Positions 1 to 8,095 of a DNA stretch of 64,000 nucleotides are shown here, one piece after another (the stretch's first letter is position 1; the number at the start of each line of letters is the position of its first letter). The stretch is from contig NZ_JAFCME010000002.1 of assembly GCF_018130065.1 (NCBI RefSeq), forward strand, positions 1 to 64,000, in the 5' to 3' direction. The DNA comes from Bradyrhizobium sp. AUGA SZCCT0158. GTDB taxonomy: Bacteria; Pseudomonadota; Alphaproteobacteria; Rhizobiales; Xanthobacteraceae. The translations under genes and the position numbers were made by a program. The notes below the pieces were generated by a model. It was given only the letters and a program-made list of their open reading frames with translations, did not search any database and was not told the DNA's origin.

Positions 1-235
1 GCGCCAGGACCACACGGTTTTGCCGTACGCTTATCCACGCCGTCGTCGAGGCGTAAACCAGCGTCCACCGCAACCCGTCCAACGTCCGTGACGACGGCCG
101 ACGCCCTTCTGAGTAGGACGGGATGGGCAATTATATGCCCCTGATTTATGTTCTGGTAAACAGAAATATTTTTTATTTCGGGGCTTGACACGAATTCCGG
201 AAACCAGAAGTTATTTGCCCGTCGGGTCAGAATGC
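1..235 (-). repeat. Fragment of a dispersed Bradyrhizobium-type repeat
   Basis: Read on the minus strand, this stretch has an AT-rich core with a run around TTTTTTAT, then a segment with 'cccatcccgtcc', 'gtcacggacg' and 'gcggtggacgc', and reaches 'tacggcaaaaccgtgtggtc' at the window edge. I recognise this order of words from a long intergenic repeat seen many times in Bradyrhizobium genomes, but this is from memory and was not searched. No gene with a credible start or family is visible in it. It ends about 50 bases from the stop of the gene at 284-1435. Exact boundaries cannot be set because the left end is cut by the window. Confidence 0.45.
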
Positions 236-283
236 CGCGGGTGCATCGATGCTGATGGGTCCGCGGGCGGGGCTCAGCCCATC

Positions 284-1435
284 CTAGCTCTGCCCAAGCC
301 CGATCAAATTGCGGCCCTTCTGTACCAGGAACGCCAGTCCGACTGGTTCGGCGTGATGACGGTGCAGCGTATGCGATGCAAGGACGTGGTGGAGATTTCC
401 CGGCAGAGTTTGCAGCTCAGCCTTCAGATCGGACGCAACCGCAGCCATCACGGCGTCGAGCTTTCGTCCCCAATCGGTCTGGTCGATGCGATCGATCGAG
501 CTCCGCAGCGCGTGTTCGATATCGTAGATGTCGGTGAGAATATCCCTGGCGATCGAAATGCGGTTGCGCTTCAAGGCGTGGCTCAGCTCTATTCGTTGGT
601 CGTCGAGGTGGTCGAGCACCATGGCGATGCTGAACGCATAGCGGGTCGCCGCGATCTCCGCGGCATTCTTGCTGCGCGCCGACCTGGTCGCGAGACGAGC
701 CAGTTGCCATGGCACCTTGAGGTGCTTCGTCACCATGGTCAGGGCAAACGGCATCGCGTCGGGATACTTGGCCGCGAACGTGTCGAGATGACCGCGTATC
801 CTGGAAAGCGCCTCGCCGTCGAAATCATCCACCTTGGATGGCAGCGCTTCATCGAAGGCGACGATGGCGTCGCGGAGCCGCAAGGCCAGCAGGATCTTCT
901 TGAGATCGTCAAAGCTGGCGCGGGAGCCGGTATATTGGCCAAGGCCGCTTCGTACGTCGGCAACGCCCTGTTCGGAGCCGAGAAGCCCCTCGATCGTCTT
1001 GACTACCTTGGACTGGAATCCGGCGACGATCAGCCTGGCTTCGTCCGGAATGTCCTTCACGATCAATTGCTTCATCTGCTCGCAATAATCGCGCGCCATC
1101 GATGGCAGCTGATCCTGGTTGATCCATTCCCAGATCCCCGACAGCGACCCGCGCGATATCTGACCGGAATTGGCGCGCTCGGGCGAGCGGTCGACGAACA
1201 ATGCTTCGATCGGCTTGAAGAAGTAGCGCGACGGATTGCCGATGCGATGGTGGGTCTCGCCGCTCTTGCGAAACTCGGCGCGCAGTTCGGTGAGGATGAT
1301 TTCGAAGCCCGAAATGTCCTCGTCATACATCTGCATCCGCTCGATTTCGACGAGCAGGCTGCTGCGCGCATGCGACGTCAAATGACCGAGATATTTTCGG
1401 ATCCGGTCGGCCTGGATTTCGTTTTTTGGCGTCAC
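284..1435 (-). CDS. Conserved hypothetical protein, possibly shortened at its C-terminus
   Basis: This 383-residue, mostly helical, soluble-looking protein has no signal peptide or membrane segment. Its N-terminus (DRIRKYLGHLTSHARSSLL) and the string RYFFKPIEALFVDRSPERANSG resemble a Bradyrhizobium hypothetical protein of roughly 400 residues that I remember without a known function. The start used is GTG at 1435; no strong ribosome-binding site precedes it. Compared with the remembered family, the protein seems to stop about a dozen residues early, just where a dispersed repeat lies downstream, so the 3' end may have been replaced. The opposite strand is also open over the same region, but its translation is low-complexity and Arg/Asp-rich, as expected of a shadow frame. 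I do not know its function. Confidence 0.75.
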   Translation of the reverse strand: MTPKNEIQADRIRKYLGHLTSHARSSLLVEIERMQMYDEDISGFEIILTELRAEFRKSGETHHRIGNPSRYFFKPIEALFVDRSPERANSGQISRGSLSGIWEWINQDQLPSMARDYCEQMKQLIVKDIPDEARLIVAGFQSKVVKTIEGLLGSEQGVADVRSGLGQYTGSRASFDDLKKILLALRLRDAIVAFDEALPSKVDDFDGEALSRIRGHLDTFAAKYPDAMPFALTMVTKHLKVPWQLARLATRSARSKNAAEIAATRYAFSIAMVLDHLDDQRIELSHALKRNRISIARDILTDIYDIEHALRSSIDRIDQTDWGRKLDAVMAAVASDLKAELQTLPGNLHHVLASHTLHRHHAEPVGLAFLVQKGRNLIGLGQS

Positions 1436-1670
1436 TTGGAAAGGATCCCTGATCCGGCCCTGATGAGCTGCCCCGAAGTGTGGGGTGCGTTCGTTGCGAC
1501 CGGATTACTTTTTTATCCCGCAACTTAAAGGTTTGGCCCGCAGGTCCACCGTGAGGGTACGGTTCCTCCCGCTATGTGACCCTCCCCCATGAATATGGCT
1601 GTCCCAAAACGCCGTCGAACGGTTAAACTCGCGCGGGGCCGCGGGGGGACAGGCGGCCGGAGCCAATTCC

Positions 1671-2348
1671 ATGACGCCGTTGAGCGATGAACCGCTTTTG
1701 CAGGCCATTTCCGTTTTGCTGGTCGAAGACGACGCGCCGACCTCCTGGCGGCTACAGGACGCGCTGACCAAGGCCGGCTATCAGGTTCGTGCCGCCGCGA
1801 CGCTGGCCGAGGCCAAGGCCGGCCTGGCGCAGGCCGCGCCGAAGGTGCTGCTGACCGACCTGCAATTGCCTGACGGGCACGGCATCGATCTGATCCGCGA
1901 GACCCGCCAGCGCTTTCCCGACACCGAGATCATGGTGATCTCGATCCTCGGCGACGAGGAGAGCGTGATCTCGGCGATCACCGTCGGCGCCACCGGCTAC
2001 CTGCTCAAGGACGCGTTTCCGACCGACATCGCGGCCACCGTCCGCGACCTCGTGGCGGGGCATTCGCCGATCTCGGCCTCGATCGCGCGTTTCATCGTGC
2101 GCCGGACCCAGAACAATCCGGAGCCGCCGCCCGGCCCGCCGCTCAACACCGCCAAATTGACCCCACGCGAGATCGATATCCTCTGGGGCATCGCCAAGGG
2201 TTTCAGCTACGCGGAAATCGCAGGCCATCTCGGCCTGTCGCGGCAGACCGTGCCCGGGCACATCAAGAGCATCTATCGCAAGCTCGAAGTGCACACCCGG
2301 GGCGAAGCGGTGTTCGAGGCGGTACAGCAAGGCCTGATCCGGCTGTGA
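1671..2348 (+). CDS. NarL/FixJ-family response regulator
   Basis: This is a cytoplasmic two-component response regulator that should act as a phosphorylation-dependent transcription factor. The N-terminal receiver domain (about residues 13-130) has the acidic pocket VEDD near residue 20 and the phospho-acceptor Asp63 in LLTDLQLPDG. A proline-rich linker (PEPPPGPP) leads to a LuxR-type helix-turn-helix (about 163-215) with LTPREIDIL and the recognition region SRQTVPGHIKSIYRKL. Its length of 225 residues is normal for the family. The TGA stop overlaps the GTG start of the downstream sensor kinase (GTGA), so the two are almost certainly co-translated and form a cognate pair. The signal and targets are unknown. 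Confidence 0.93.
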   Translation: MTPLSDEPLLQAISVLLVEDDAPTSWRLQDALTKAGYQVRAAATLAEAKAGLAQAAPKVLLTDLQLPDGHGIDLIRETRQRFPDTEIMVISILGDEESVISAITVGATGYLLKDAFPTDIAATVRDLVAGHSPISASIARFIVRRTQNNPEPPPGPPLNTAKLTPREIDILWGIAKGFSYAEIAGHLGLSRQTVPGHIKSIYRKLEVHTRGEAVFEAVQQGLIRL

Positions 2349-4276
2349 GCGAGGACGCCGCAATCGAGGCTCCTCCCGGCGAGGTGCGACGGCGGCTGCA
2401 GGGCTCCCGCCTGCTGCAATATGTGCTGCTGCAGCTGCTGATCGCCATCGCCTGCGGCTTCATCCTGCGACAGCCGTTGCCCGCGCCGCCTGAAAATTAT
2501 GCCGTGACCGAGTTCAGGCTGAGGCAAGGTGACACCGAGCGGTCCGTGACGTTGCCGCATTTCGCCAGCGCGCGGTCGCCTGCCGACGATCAACCAACCT
2601 ATACGGGCCGGTTCACATTTCCGGCCGAGCAACCGCCGCGCGCCTGGTCGATCTATCTGCCGCGCTTCACCAATGCCGCCGAAGTCGCCGTCAACGGCGT
2701 CGTGGTGCTGGACACCAGGCGCGATCCGGTCGCCAACCGGCCTGACCGCTCCACGCCTCAGATCGCCGTGATTCCGTCAGCGCTGCTGCACGGCGGTTCG
2801 AACGAACTCACCATTCGCGTGCTGGTGTGGGGCCCGATCTCGGCGTTTCTCGACACGCCCTACGTTGGACCTGACAATGTCGTTCGTCCCTACTACGACC
2901 GGCGGGCGCTGCTGTTCGTCACGTTGCCGATCGTGTTTTCGGCCTGGCAGGCGATCCTCGCGGTCATTCTGACGATCATGTGGGTGATGCGACGGCATGA
3001 ACCGGCTTACGGCATGCTGGCGGCGGCGATGGCGGTCGGCGTCCTGCAGGCATTCCTGTCGACCCCGCTCGACGAGTCCCGCTACGCCACACTCAATTCC
3101 ATCGCGATCGCATCCGCGCCGCTCGAGAGCGGGCTTGTTCTGGCCTTTGGCATTCTCTTCTTTGGCCGCAAATGGCCGCGCTGGGGCCTTATCATCTTCG
3201 CACCCAGCGTGACCCTCGCCGTTGCCGGCCTGGTCGGCGGCCAGGCCTCGGTCCGGTCGCTGTATCTGTTCATCGGCACGCCGACGGTCGGGCTTTGTCT
3301 CGTGATGATGGCGCTGATATCAGGGAATGCGGTGCTGCGGCGGCAGGACGCCGCCAGCATCCTCTTGGGCTGCGCGGTCACCATCGTGCTGACCAGCTGG
3401 ATTCACGACATGCTCTCCGTGCTGCAGATCGTGCCCGATCGGCGCATCTTCTTCTCGCGATTGTCCTATTCGGCGATGCTGGTGGCGATCGGCGCGGCGC
3501 TGACCTGGCGGTTCGCGCGCGCGCTCAACCAGGTCGACAGTTTTGCCGGCCGCCTCGTCACCCAGGTGCGCGAGGCCGAAGACAAATTGAAGGCCAGTTT
3601 CGCCCGCGAGGAAGAACGCGCGCGTGCCGCGGCGCTGGCCCGCGAGCGCACCCGGCTGATGCGCGACCTGCATGACGGCCTCGGCGGCCAGCTCGTCAGC
3701 ATCGTGGCCCTCAGCGAACGCGGCAATGATGCGAGCGCTGGTATTGGCGACGCCGCCCGGGCGGCGCTGAAGGATCTGCGCCTTGTCATTGACTCCATGG
3801 ACGACATCGGCGGCGATTTGATGCTGGCGCTGGGATCGTGGCGCGAGCGCGCCATGGCGCAGCTGCGCCCGCACGACATCGAGCTCGATTGGCAGATCAC
3901 GCCGCCTGGCCTGCCGGTGCATCCTGAATTGCGGCCCTGGCACGTGATCCAGATCATGCGGCTGCTGGACGAAGCGCTGACCAATGCGGTCAAGCACGCC
4001 CGCGCGCGCCGCATCACGGTCAGCATCGAGACGCGGCGCGACGCCCCGGACCTCGATCAGGGCTGCATCACGATTGCGGACGACGGCAAGGGTTTTGCGC
4101 TAGCCGCTGATGGTGCGGCGCCCGCCGAGGGCGCCAAAGCGGGACGCGGCCTGCGCAACATGCGAAGCCGCGCCGCCCGCTGCGGCGCCGGGCTGGATCT
4201 GATATCCGGCGCGGGCGGAACGCGGGTGCGGCTGACCTTGCCGCACCGCTTTCCGGATAGCGACGCGAATGGTTGA
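2345..4276 (+). CDS. 7TM (DISM-type) sensor histidine kinase
   Basis: This 643-residue membrane sensor kinase should phosphorylate the response regulator encoded just upstream. After a first membrane segment (about residues 24-43) comes a periplasmic domain of about 130 residues that looks like a beta-sandwich. Seven closely spaced hydrophobic segments follow from about 185 to 390, matching the 7TMR-DISM architecture. Next are a short coiled coil and a HisKA_3 dimerisation domain with phospho-acceptor His443 in MRDLHDGLGG. The HATPase region carries LLDEALTNAVKHA (N box), IADDGKGF and GRGLRNMRSRA. The GTG start at 2345 overlaps the regulator stop. In this kinase class the extracellular module often binds a carbohydrate-like or small organic ligand, but nothing here identifies it. 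Confidence 0.92.
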   Translation: MSEDAAIEAPPGEVRRRLQGSRLLQYVLLQLLIAIACGFILRQPLPAPPENYAVTEFRLRQGDTERSVTLPHFASARSPADDQPTYTGRFTFPAEQPPRAWSIYLPRFTNAAEVAVNGVVVLDTRRDPVANRPDRSTPQIAVIPSALLHGGSNELTIRVLVWGPISAFLDTPYVGPDNVVRPYYDRRALLFVTLPIVFSAWQAILAVILTIMWVMRRHEPAYGMLAAAMAVGVLQAFLSTPLDESRYATLNSIAIASAPLESGLVLAFGILFFGRKWPRWGLIIFAPSVTLAVAGLVGGQASVRSLYLFIGTPTVGLCLVMMALISGNAVLRRQDAASILLGCAVTIVLTSWIHDMLSVLQIVPDRRIFFSRLSYSAMLVAIGAALTWRFARALNQVDSFAGRLVTQVREAEDKLKASFAREEERARAAALARERTRLMRDLHDGLGGQLVSIVALSERGNDASAGIGDAARAALKDLRLVIDSMDDIGGDLMLALGSWRERAMAQLRPHDIELDWQITPPGLPVHPELRPWHVIQIMRLLDEALTNAVKHARARRITVSIETRRDAPDLDQGCITIADDGKGFALAADGAAPAEGAKAGRGLRNMRSRAARCGAGLDLISGAGGTRVRLTLPHRFPDSDANG

Positions 4277-4282
4277 AGTATT

Positions 4283-4438
4283 CTCCCTCGCCCCGCTCTT
4301 GCGGGGAGAGGGTTGGGGTGAGGGGCTCTCTCCTCCATTTCGATCTATCGATAGACCTGTACCTCCTCACCCGGATTGCTGCGGACGATGCTTCGCATCG
4401 CCGAGGCAATCCGACCTCTCCCCGCAAGCGGGGCGAGG
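4283..4438. repeat. Dispersed palindromic repeat, 'ctcccc-gggag' family, copy 1
   Basis: This is an imperfect inverted repeat whose ends read 'cctcgccccgctcttgcggg' and, in inverted form, 'cccgcaagcggggcgagg'. Inner palindromic words (atgcttcgcat) lie between the arms. Related copies occur at 24286, 35940 and 40275. It sits between convergent genes and may fold into a long RNA hairpin that ends transcription from both sides. It shows no coding potential. Confidence 0.75.
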
Positions 4439-4461
4439 TAAGACAAGATCGTCGTCATCGC

Positions 4462-4743
4462 TTACCTTCGCCCGACGCGGTTGACCGGGCCGCCGCGATT
4501 CCACGCTGTGCCGGGGCGGACACCGACGCCGCGCGCGCCGACGCCAACGACGCCGACGCGGGGCGTGGCAACCGCTACCGCGGCCACCGGCGTCGGCCGC
4601 ACCACGCAGCCCTGCGGCACGCCGACCGTCTTGCAATAGACCACCGCGGCCTGGGCCGGACCGGCGCCAAGCGAAAGCGCGGCCACGGTCGCAAGTGCTG
4701 CCACCGTCAGACCGGCGCTCAGCCATCCAGAATTCCTCAGCAT
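4462..4743 (-). CDS. Small exported hypothetical protein
   Basis: This is a 93-residue protein with a clear N-terminal signal peptide: a short basic start, then the hydrophobic run LTVAALATVAALSLGAG, with a likely cut after AQA. The mature part begins VVYCKTVGVPQGCVVRP, holds two cysteines, then a Val/Gly/Ala/Arg-rich tail. The ATG at 4743 is preceded at good distance by AGGAGAGG, which decides this start over longer readings of the same frame. I do not recognise a domain. Similar short exported proteins with a Cys pair and a low-complexity tail are common in Bradyrhizobium. Confidence 0.72.
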   Translation of the reverse strand: MLRNSGWLSAGLTVAALATVAALSLGAGPAQAAVVYCKTVGVPQGCVVRPTPVAAVAVATPRVGVVGVGARGVGVRPGTAWNRGGPVNRVGRR

Positions 4744-4987
4744 GTATCCTCTCCTGATTTTGCCGTGCAGCCTTGCGATGGACCGACCGGTCACCGCAGC
4801 CGACGTGGAGAGGTACTTGGGCCAGACCGGCGTGCGGCAACATCCCATGAAGATGGTGTGTCGATGTCGCGGGGCGTTTGCAGGTGAGTTTTCGCTGCCA
4901 TGAACATGGCATGGACGGCGCGGCCGGCATCGACGAGTTTCCGCGGGCTCTCGTTCAGCCCGCCAACGCCCTCCGACAAGGTGATCC

Positions 4988-5242
4988 ATGAAAAAGCCGG
5001 TTCGAAAATCCACGCCCGCCGCAACCGCCCTAGCCTCGCTAATTTTCCTGCTCGCCGGCAGTGCGCTGGCCTCAGCCCAATCCGGGCCGACCCGCGAAGA
5101 GCAGATGGCTTGCCGTTCCGATGCCGGGAAATTCTGCGCCGAGCATATCGGCAAGCCGCCGCAGATGAACGCCTGCCTGCGCGACCACAAGACGAAACTC
5201 TCCGACCCCTGCCGCAAGGTGGTGGAATCGCGCGGCGGATAG
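4988..5242 (+). CDS. Small exported cysteine-rich-repeat protein
   Basis: This 84-residue protein has a signal peptide (hydrophobic ALASLIFLLAGSALASA, cut after AQS or ASA). The mature part has four cysteines spaced C-x7-C-x14-C-x10-C (CRSDAGKFC, then NACLRDH and DPCRKVV). This matches the bacterial cysteine-rich-repeat domain, a short helical motif in periplasmic proteins of unknown role. The cysteines probably form disulfides after export. It converges on the minus-strand gene ending at 5277, with a short palindrome (ggattga / tcaatcc, 5263-5283) between them that may help end transcription. Confidence 0.8.
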   Translation: MKKPVRKSTPAATALASLIFLLAGSALASAQSGPTREEQMACRSDAGKFCAEHIGKPPQMNACLRDHKTKLSDPCRKVVESRGG

Positions 5243-5276
5243 CTGATGCGATTGCATCATCCGGATTGAGGATAGA

Positions 5277-5942
5277 TCAATCCAGATCGAACAATCTGAT
5301 CCGGGGCGTTCCGACCGGCTCGGCCGCAAAGACCTGCCGCGGCTCGGTCTCTTCGCGGACCCTCTCCTCGACCTCGCGAAGCTCCTGATCCTGCCTCGGC
5401 CGGCGTCGTTCAACCCAGTGCTGACGACGCTCGGCCTTGCGCTTCTCCTCAGTGGCGCGTCTCGCCTCTCGCCTGATATCGACGTCGCGTGACTTCACGT
5501 CGGCGGCATCGCGCGCCCTGATATCGCTGTCGCGCGTTTTGGCAAAAGCGGCTTCGGGACTTTTTATCGGTTCAGGATTTGTCTTTTCGGGCGCAGCAGC
5601 CTGCGTCACGGGTGCGGCGGTCGTCGGCTGTGGTGACGCTGCGGGTGGCGTGCTCGCTGCGGCTCCAGCGGGCTGCGCCTGCGTCGAGGTCGTCGTAACG
5701 GATTCGTTCTGCGGTTGGTTCTGCGGTACATTCGCTGCGACCGCCGCCACGTTCGGTGCCGGTTCCGACGAAGCCTTCGCCGGGATCGGCTTCTCCGACA
5801 TCCGCAGCTCAAGCTTGCTCGTTTCGATCTTGGGCGCATGCGGGCTGACGATGTTCGAGATCAACACGCCGCCGCCGAGGCCCACGACAACGGCCGCGAC
5901 CACGGTTCCCACGCCTGCAAAATATGCCGTCGAAGTGCGCAT
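5277..5942 (-). CDS. Membrane-anchored protein with Pro/Ala-rich linker and charged C-terminus
   Basis: This protein of 221 residues has one N-terminal membrane segment (YFAGVGTVVAAVVVGLGGGV). A Pro/Ala/Thr-rich stretch of about 100 residues follows, then a strongly charged, probably helical tail (RRATEEKRKAERRQHWVERR). No enzymatic domain is visible. The ATG at 5942 has AGGAG upstream. A longer GTG reading from 5963 is possible but would start almost at the predicted transcription start. A perfect EcfG-type promoter (GGAAC-N16-CGTT) lies 29 bases upstream, so the gene is likely induced by general stress. The topology suggests an envelope-spanning or scaffold role, but that is inference. Confidence 0.72.
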   Translation of the reverse strand: MRTSTAYFAGVGTVVAAVVVGLGGGVLISNIVSPHAPKIETSKLELRMSEKPIPAKASSEPAPNVAAVAANVPQNQPQNESVTTTSTQAQPAGAAASTPPAASPQPTTAAPVTQAAAPEKTNPEPIKSPEAAFAKTRDSDIRARDAADVKSRDVDIRREARRATEEKRKAERRQHWVERRRPRQDQELREVEERVREETEPRQVFAAEPVGTPRIRLFDLD

Positions 5943-5970
5943 TGGCTCGGCTCCTTGATCCACGCGGGAA

Positions 5971-5995
5971 AACGCGCGGCCAGGGCCGATGTTCC
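5971..5995 (-). promoter_or_regulatory. EcfG-type general stress promoter for the 5942 gene
   Basis: On the minus strand the sequence reads GGAAC (5995-5991), 16 bases, then CGTT (5974-5971). This is an exact match to the promoter pattern of the alphaproteobacterial sigma factor EcfG (PhyR-NepR-EcfG cascade). The predicted transcription start is about 20 bases upstream of the ATG at 5942, leaving room for its AGGAG site. Confidence 0.7.
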
Positions 5996-6055
5996 GATAT
6001 GGGAAAATGTGGAAACGATGGAACCGGCGGCGTGCGCTGCGGCCGCCGCAATCGC

Positions 6056-6739
6056 TCAGATCATGGAGGCTACTTTTTCGAGCCCGATGATGCGGGCGAG
6101 CGAGCGCACTTCGCTCTTCTGGTCTTCGCGCAACTGGAACAGCAACGGCATCGCAGCCGATTTCAACTGCTGGACTTCTTCAGCGTCGGGATCGATCGGA
6201 ATGCCGCCCGCCGCATTGGGATCGGCCTGACGCTTTGCGTGAATCTTGCGGGCGACAGCCTTCAACGCGGTCTCCACTGGCGGCCAATAGGATTCCTGCG
6301 AGGCAGAAAGCTTGAGGCGCTCCTTGATCCCGGCGATCTGGACGTCGCTGAGCAGCGCGTAATTCTTTTGCGGAGCGGGCTTGGCGGCGGCCTTGGGCTT
6401 GGGCGGTGCGGCAGCAGGCGCCATCGCGGGCGCGGCGACTTTGGGAATTCCGAGATCGGCCGGCGCGGTCGAGGCATAAGCCTGGCGCAGCGGCTCGCTC
6501 AGCACGGGAGCAGCCTGCGGCGGCTCATAGGCGGCCAGCGCCATCGTCGCGATGGCGAGCTTGTCCTTCTTGCTTTCCTTGTTCGAGACCGGGCTTTGGA
6601 ATGCGGCAGGTGCGGCGGCCAGTTCGTAATGCGCGGCGAACAGGGTGTCGCGGCCGAGAATTGCGGTGGCGGCGGCGGCCACTACGAGGAAACAGGTCAA
6701 CGCAACGATCGTAATGGCTTTGGTCAAAAACGTCTCCAT
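6056..6739 (-). CDS. Membrane-anchored periplasmic protein of unknown function
   Basis: This 227-residue protein has one N-terminal hydrophobic segment (ITIVALTCFLVVAAAATAI). A variable Ala/Pro/Lys-rich linker (about 95-128) follows, then a helical C-terminal domain with LSDVQIAGIKERLKLSASQ and YWPPVETALKAVARKIHA. The C-terminal part resembles helical proteins in which paired helices follow an 'LT/S-x-x-Q' motif, as in CpxP/Spy-like periplasmic proteins, but the match is weak. The layout (anchor, linker, C-terminal module) is like that of its neighbour at 5277-5942, though the sequences differ. No EcfG-type promoter was found here. Confidence 0.72.
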   Translation of the reverse strand: METFLTKAITIVALTCFLVVAAAATAILGRDTLFAAHYELAAAPAAFQSPVSNKESKKDKLAIATMALAAYEPPQAAPVLSEPLRQAYASTAPADLGIPKVAAPAMAPAAAPPKPKAAAKPAPQKNYALLSDVQIAGIKERLKLSASQESYWPPVETALKAVARKIHAKRQADPNAAGGIPIDPDAEEVQQLKSAAMPLLFQLREDQKSEVRSLARIIGLEKVASMI

Positions 6740-6936
6740 TCCGCCGATCCTGGAGCCCTCGCGGCTCTAGTCTTTATAATTTTTAACGCGTTTTCTTGAC
6801 GCGAACCGGTATCCACTTCGCTCGGAAACGCTACCGAGGGTGGCTGAAAACTGGACGGTAATTAAGGCTTTACCATGCCGCTCAAGGAGTTAGTGCCCGC
6901 TGAAACGTGCGAGAATCGCGTCAAATCGGCAAAAAA

Positions 6937-7182
6937 TCAGGCCGCCGCGGCCAGATCGTAGGCTTCCTGGATGTCGGCCACGATATCGGAGGCCTCCCAG
7001 AGTGCATCGGGGGCGACCGAGCGCAGGCTGATGGTCCAGTTGCTTTTGCCGGTGCGGGGCATGCTGACGATGTCGAATTCGACGTTGCGGCAGAGCGGAT
7101 GCCGGTCCAGCGCGCGGGTCACCCGCCACCTGATCTCGTCGATGGTGGCCGGGGTTTTGGCATAAAACTGATCGAAATCCAT
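6937..7182 (-). CDS. Small conserved hypothetical protein
   Basis: This 81-residue soluble protein (MDFDQFYAKTPATIDEIRW) has no signal peptide. It contains a mix of helix- and strand-forming segments (VEFDIVSMPRTGKSNWTISL) and ends in an alanine run. A purine-rich AAGGGGGCGCAAG lies just before the ATG. I do not recognise a family with a known function. It is divergent from the 7303 membrane protein gene, and the 120-base intergenic region holds an exact CtrA-type box nearer the 7303 gene. Confidence 0.68.
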   Translation of the reverse strand: MDFDQFYAKTPATIDEIRWRVTRALDRHPLCRNVEFDIVSMPRTGKSNWTISLRSVAPDALWEASDIVADIQEAYDLAAAA

Positions 7183-7258
7183 CTTGCGCCCCCTTATTTG
7201 CGGATCGCCCGGCGGTGCGGCCGGCTATCCTGTGGTTCTATTGTTGGGGCGGATTTGG

Positions 7259-7273
7259 TTAATGGCCCGTTAA
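7259..7273 (+). promoter_or_regulatory. CtrA-type binding site upstream of the 7303 gene
   Basis: The sequence TTAA-TGGCCCG-TTAA is an exact match to the full CtrA box (TTAA-N7-TTAA) of alphaproteobacteria. It lies 29 bases before the ATG at 7303, where it could overlap a -35/-10 region. It is also about 77 bases upstream of the divergent gene starting at 7182. Confidence 0.55.
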
Positions 7274-7302
7274 TCCGGAAACGGCACGAGAAACTACCCA
7301 GC

Positions 7303-7956
7303 ATGGCGGAAACAACTCAGGAAGCGACGACCGCCCCGGACGGGCCGTCGGTCCGATCAGCGCTGCTGGCGGCCGCGGGCATTTCGATCGGCACGCTGCT
7401 GCTGGCGACCTTCGAATTGTCGATGGCCGATTGGCCGTCCGGTTTTGTGCTGCTCGGCATTCTGCCGCTGATGGCGCTGCTGTTCTTCGGCTGCTGCCTA
7501 TGGACGGCAACGCTGCTGCTTCGCATCCCACGGGGCGGGACGAAATTCGCGATCCCGTTCCTGATCTGCGCCGCGACGCTGGCGCTGCTGGTCTACGCAC
7601 CGTTACAGAAAGTCGCGCTGCAACGGAATTTCCACTGGCACCGCGCCGATCGCGAACGGATCGTGGCCCGCGTCGAGGCCGGCGAGCTCAAGCCGAACGT
7701 CCCCTTCAACAAATCCATGATCGCGCTGGGCGCAACCGAGCCCAAGGTTTCCGCCGGCGGAAACGACATCGTCGTCGACACGGCCAAGGACGGCACCTAC
7801 GTGCTGTTCCTGACCTCGCGGGGCCTCAAACACTATTTCACCGGCTTCCTGCACGTGCCGCCGGGCAGCGATCCCAAGGATTTCTTCGAGTTCGACGACA
7901 AGCCGCCGAGCCAGCTCGTTCACTACGACAAGAATTGGTATTTTGTAGCGAATTAG
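7303..7956 (+). CDS. Inner-membrane protein of unknown function with C-terminal soluble domain
   Basis: This 217-residue protein has three hydrophobic segments in its first half (about residues 18-40, 46-72 and 78-98; for example GFVLLGILPLMALLFFGCCL). A soluble domain of about 115 residues follows, beginning QRNFHWHRADRERIVARVEAG. It contains strand-like stretches (GNDIVVDTAKDGTYVLFL) and ends KNWYFVAN. The start chosen is ATG 7303; the same frame is open further upstream, but that part is not protein-like. No family was recognised. The perfect CtrA box at 7259-7273 suggests expression tied to the cell cycle. Confidence 0.75.
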   Translation: MAETTQEATTAPDGPSVRSALLAAAGISIGTLLLATFELSMADWPSGFVLLGILPLMALLFFGCCLWTATLLLRIPRGGTKFAIPFLICAATLALLVYAPLQKVALQRNFHWHRADRERIVARVEAGELKPNVPFNKSMIALGATEPKVSAGGNDIVVDTAKDGTYVLFLTSRGLKHYFTGFLHVPPGSDPKDFFEFDDKPPSQLVHYDKNWYFVAN

Positions 7957-7986
7957 GTGCGCAGCAATCCGGACTTTGGCATCTTG

Positions 7987-8075
7987 CTCGTCATGCCCGG
8001 CCTTGTGCCGGGCATCCACGTCTTGCTTTTCGCAGCAAAGACGTGGATGGCCGGGACAAGCCCGGCCATGACGAG
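7987..8075. repeat. Dispersed palindrome, 'ctcgtcatgcccgg' family, copy 1
   Basis: This 89-base inverted repeat has outer arms reading 'ctcgtcatgcccggc' and its inverse 'gccggccatgacgag', and an inner pair 'catccacgtctt' / 'aagacgtggatg'. Related copies are at 21490 and 43112. It lies between convergent genes (7303-7956 and 8096-9088) and would form a stable RNA hairpin on either strand, so bidirectional termination is plausible. Confidence 0.8.
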
Positions 8076-8095
8076 GTAGCGTGAACTAGAACGGC

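Noticed and set aside
4273..4887. A 204-codon plus-strand frame starting in a dispersed repeat.
   Set aside because: It begins inside a palindromic repeat and is antisense to the small exported protein at 4462-4743, which has a signal peptide and ribosome-binding site.
5263..5283. Palindrome ggattga-N7-tcaatcc resembling an FNR/FixK box.
   Set aside because: FNR-type boxes need TTGAT-N4-ATCAA; here the inner spacing is one base too long. The site lies between two converging gene ends, so a transcription-end role fits better.
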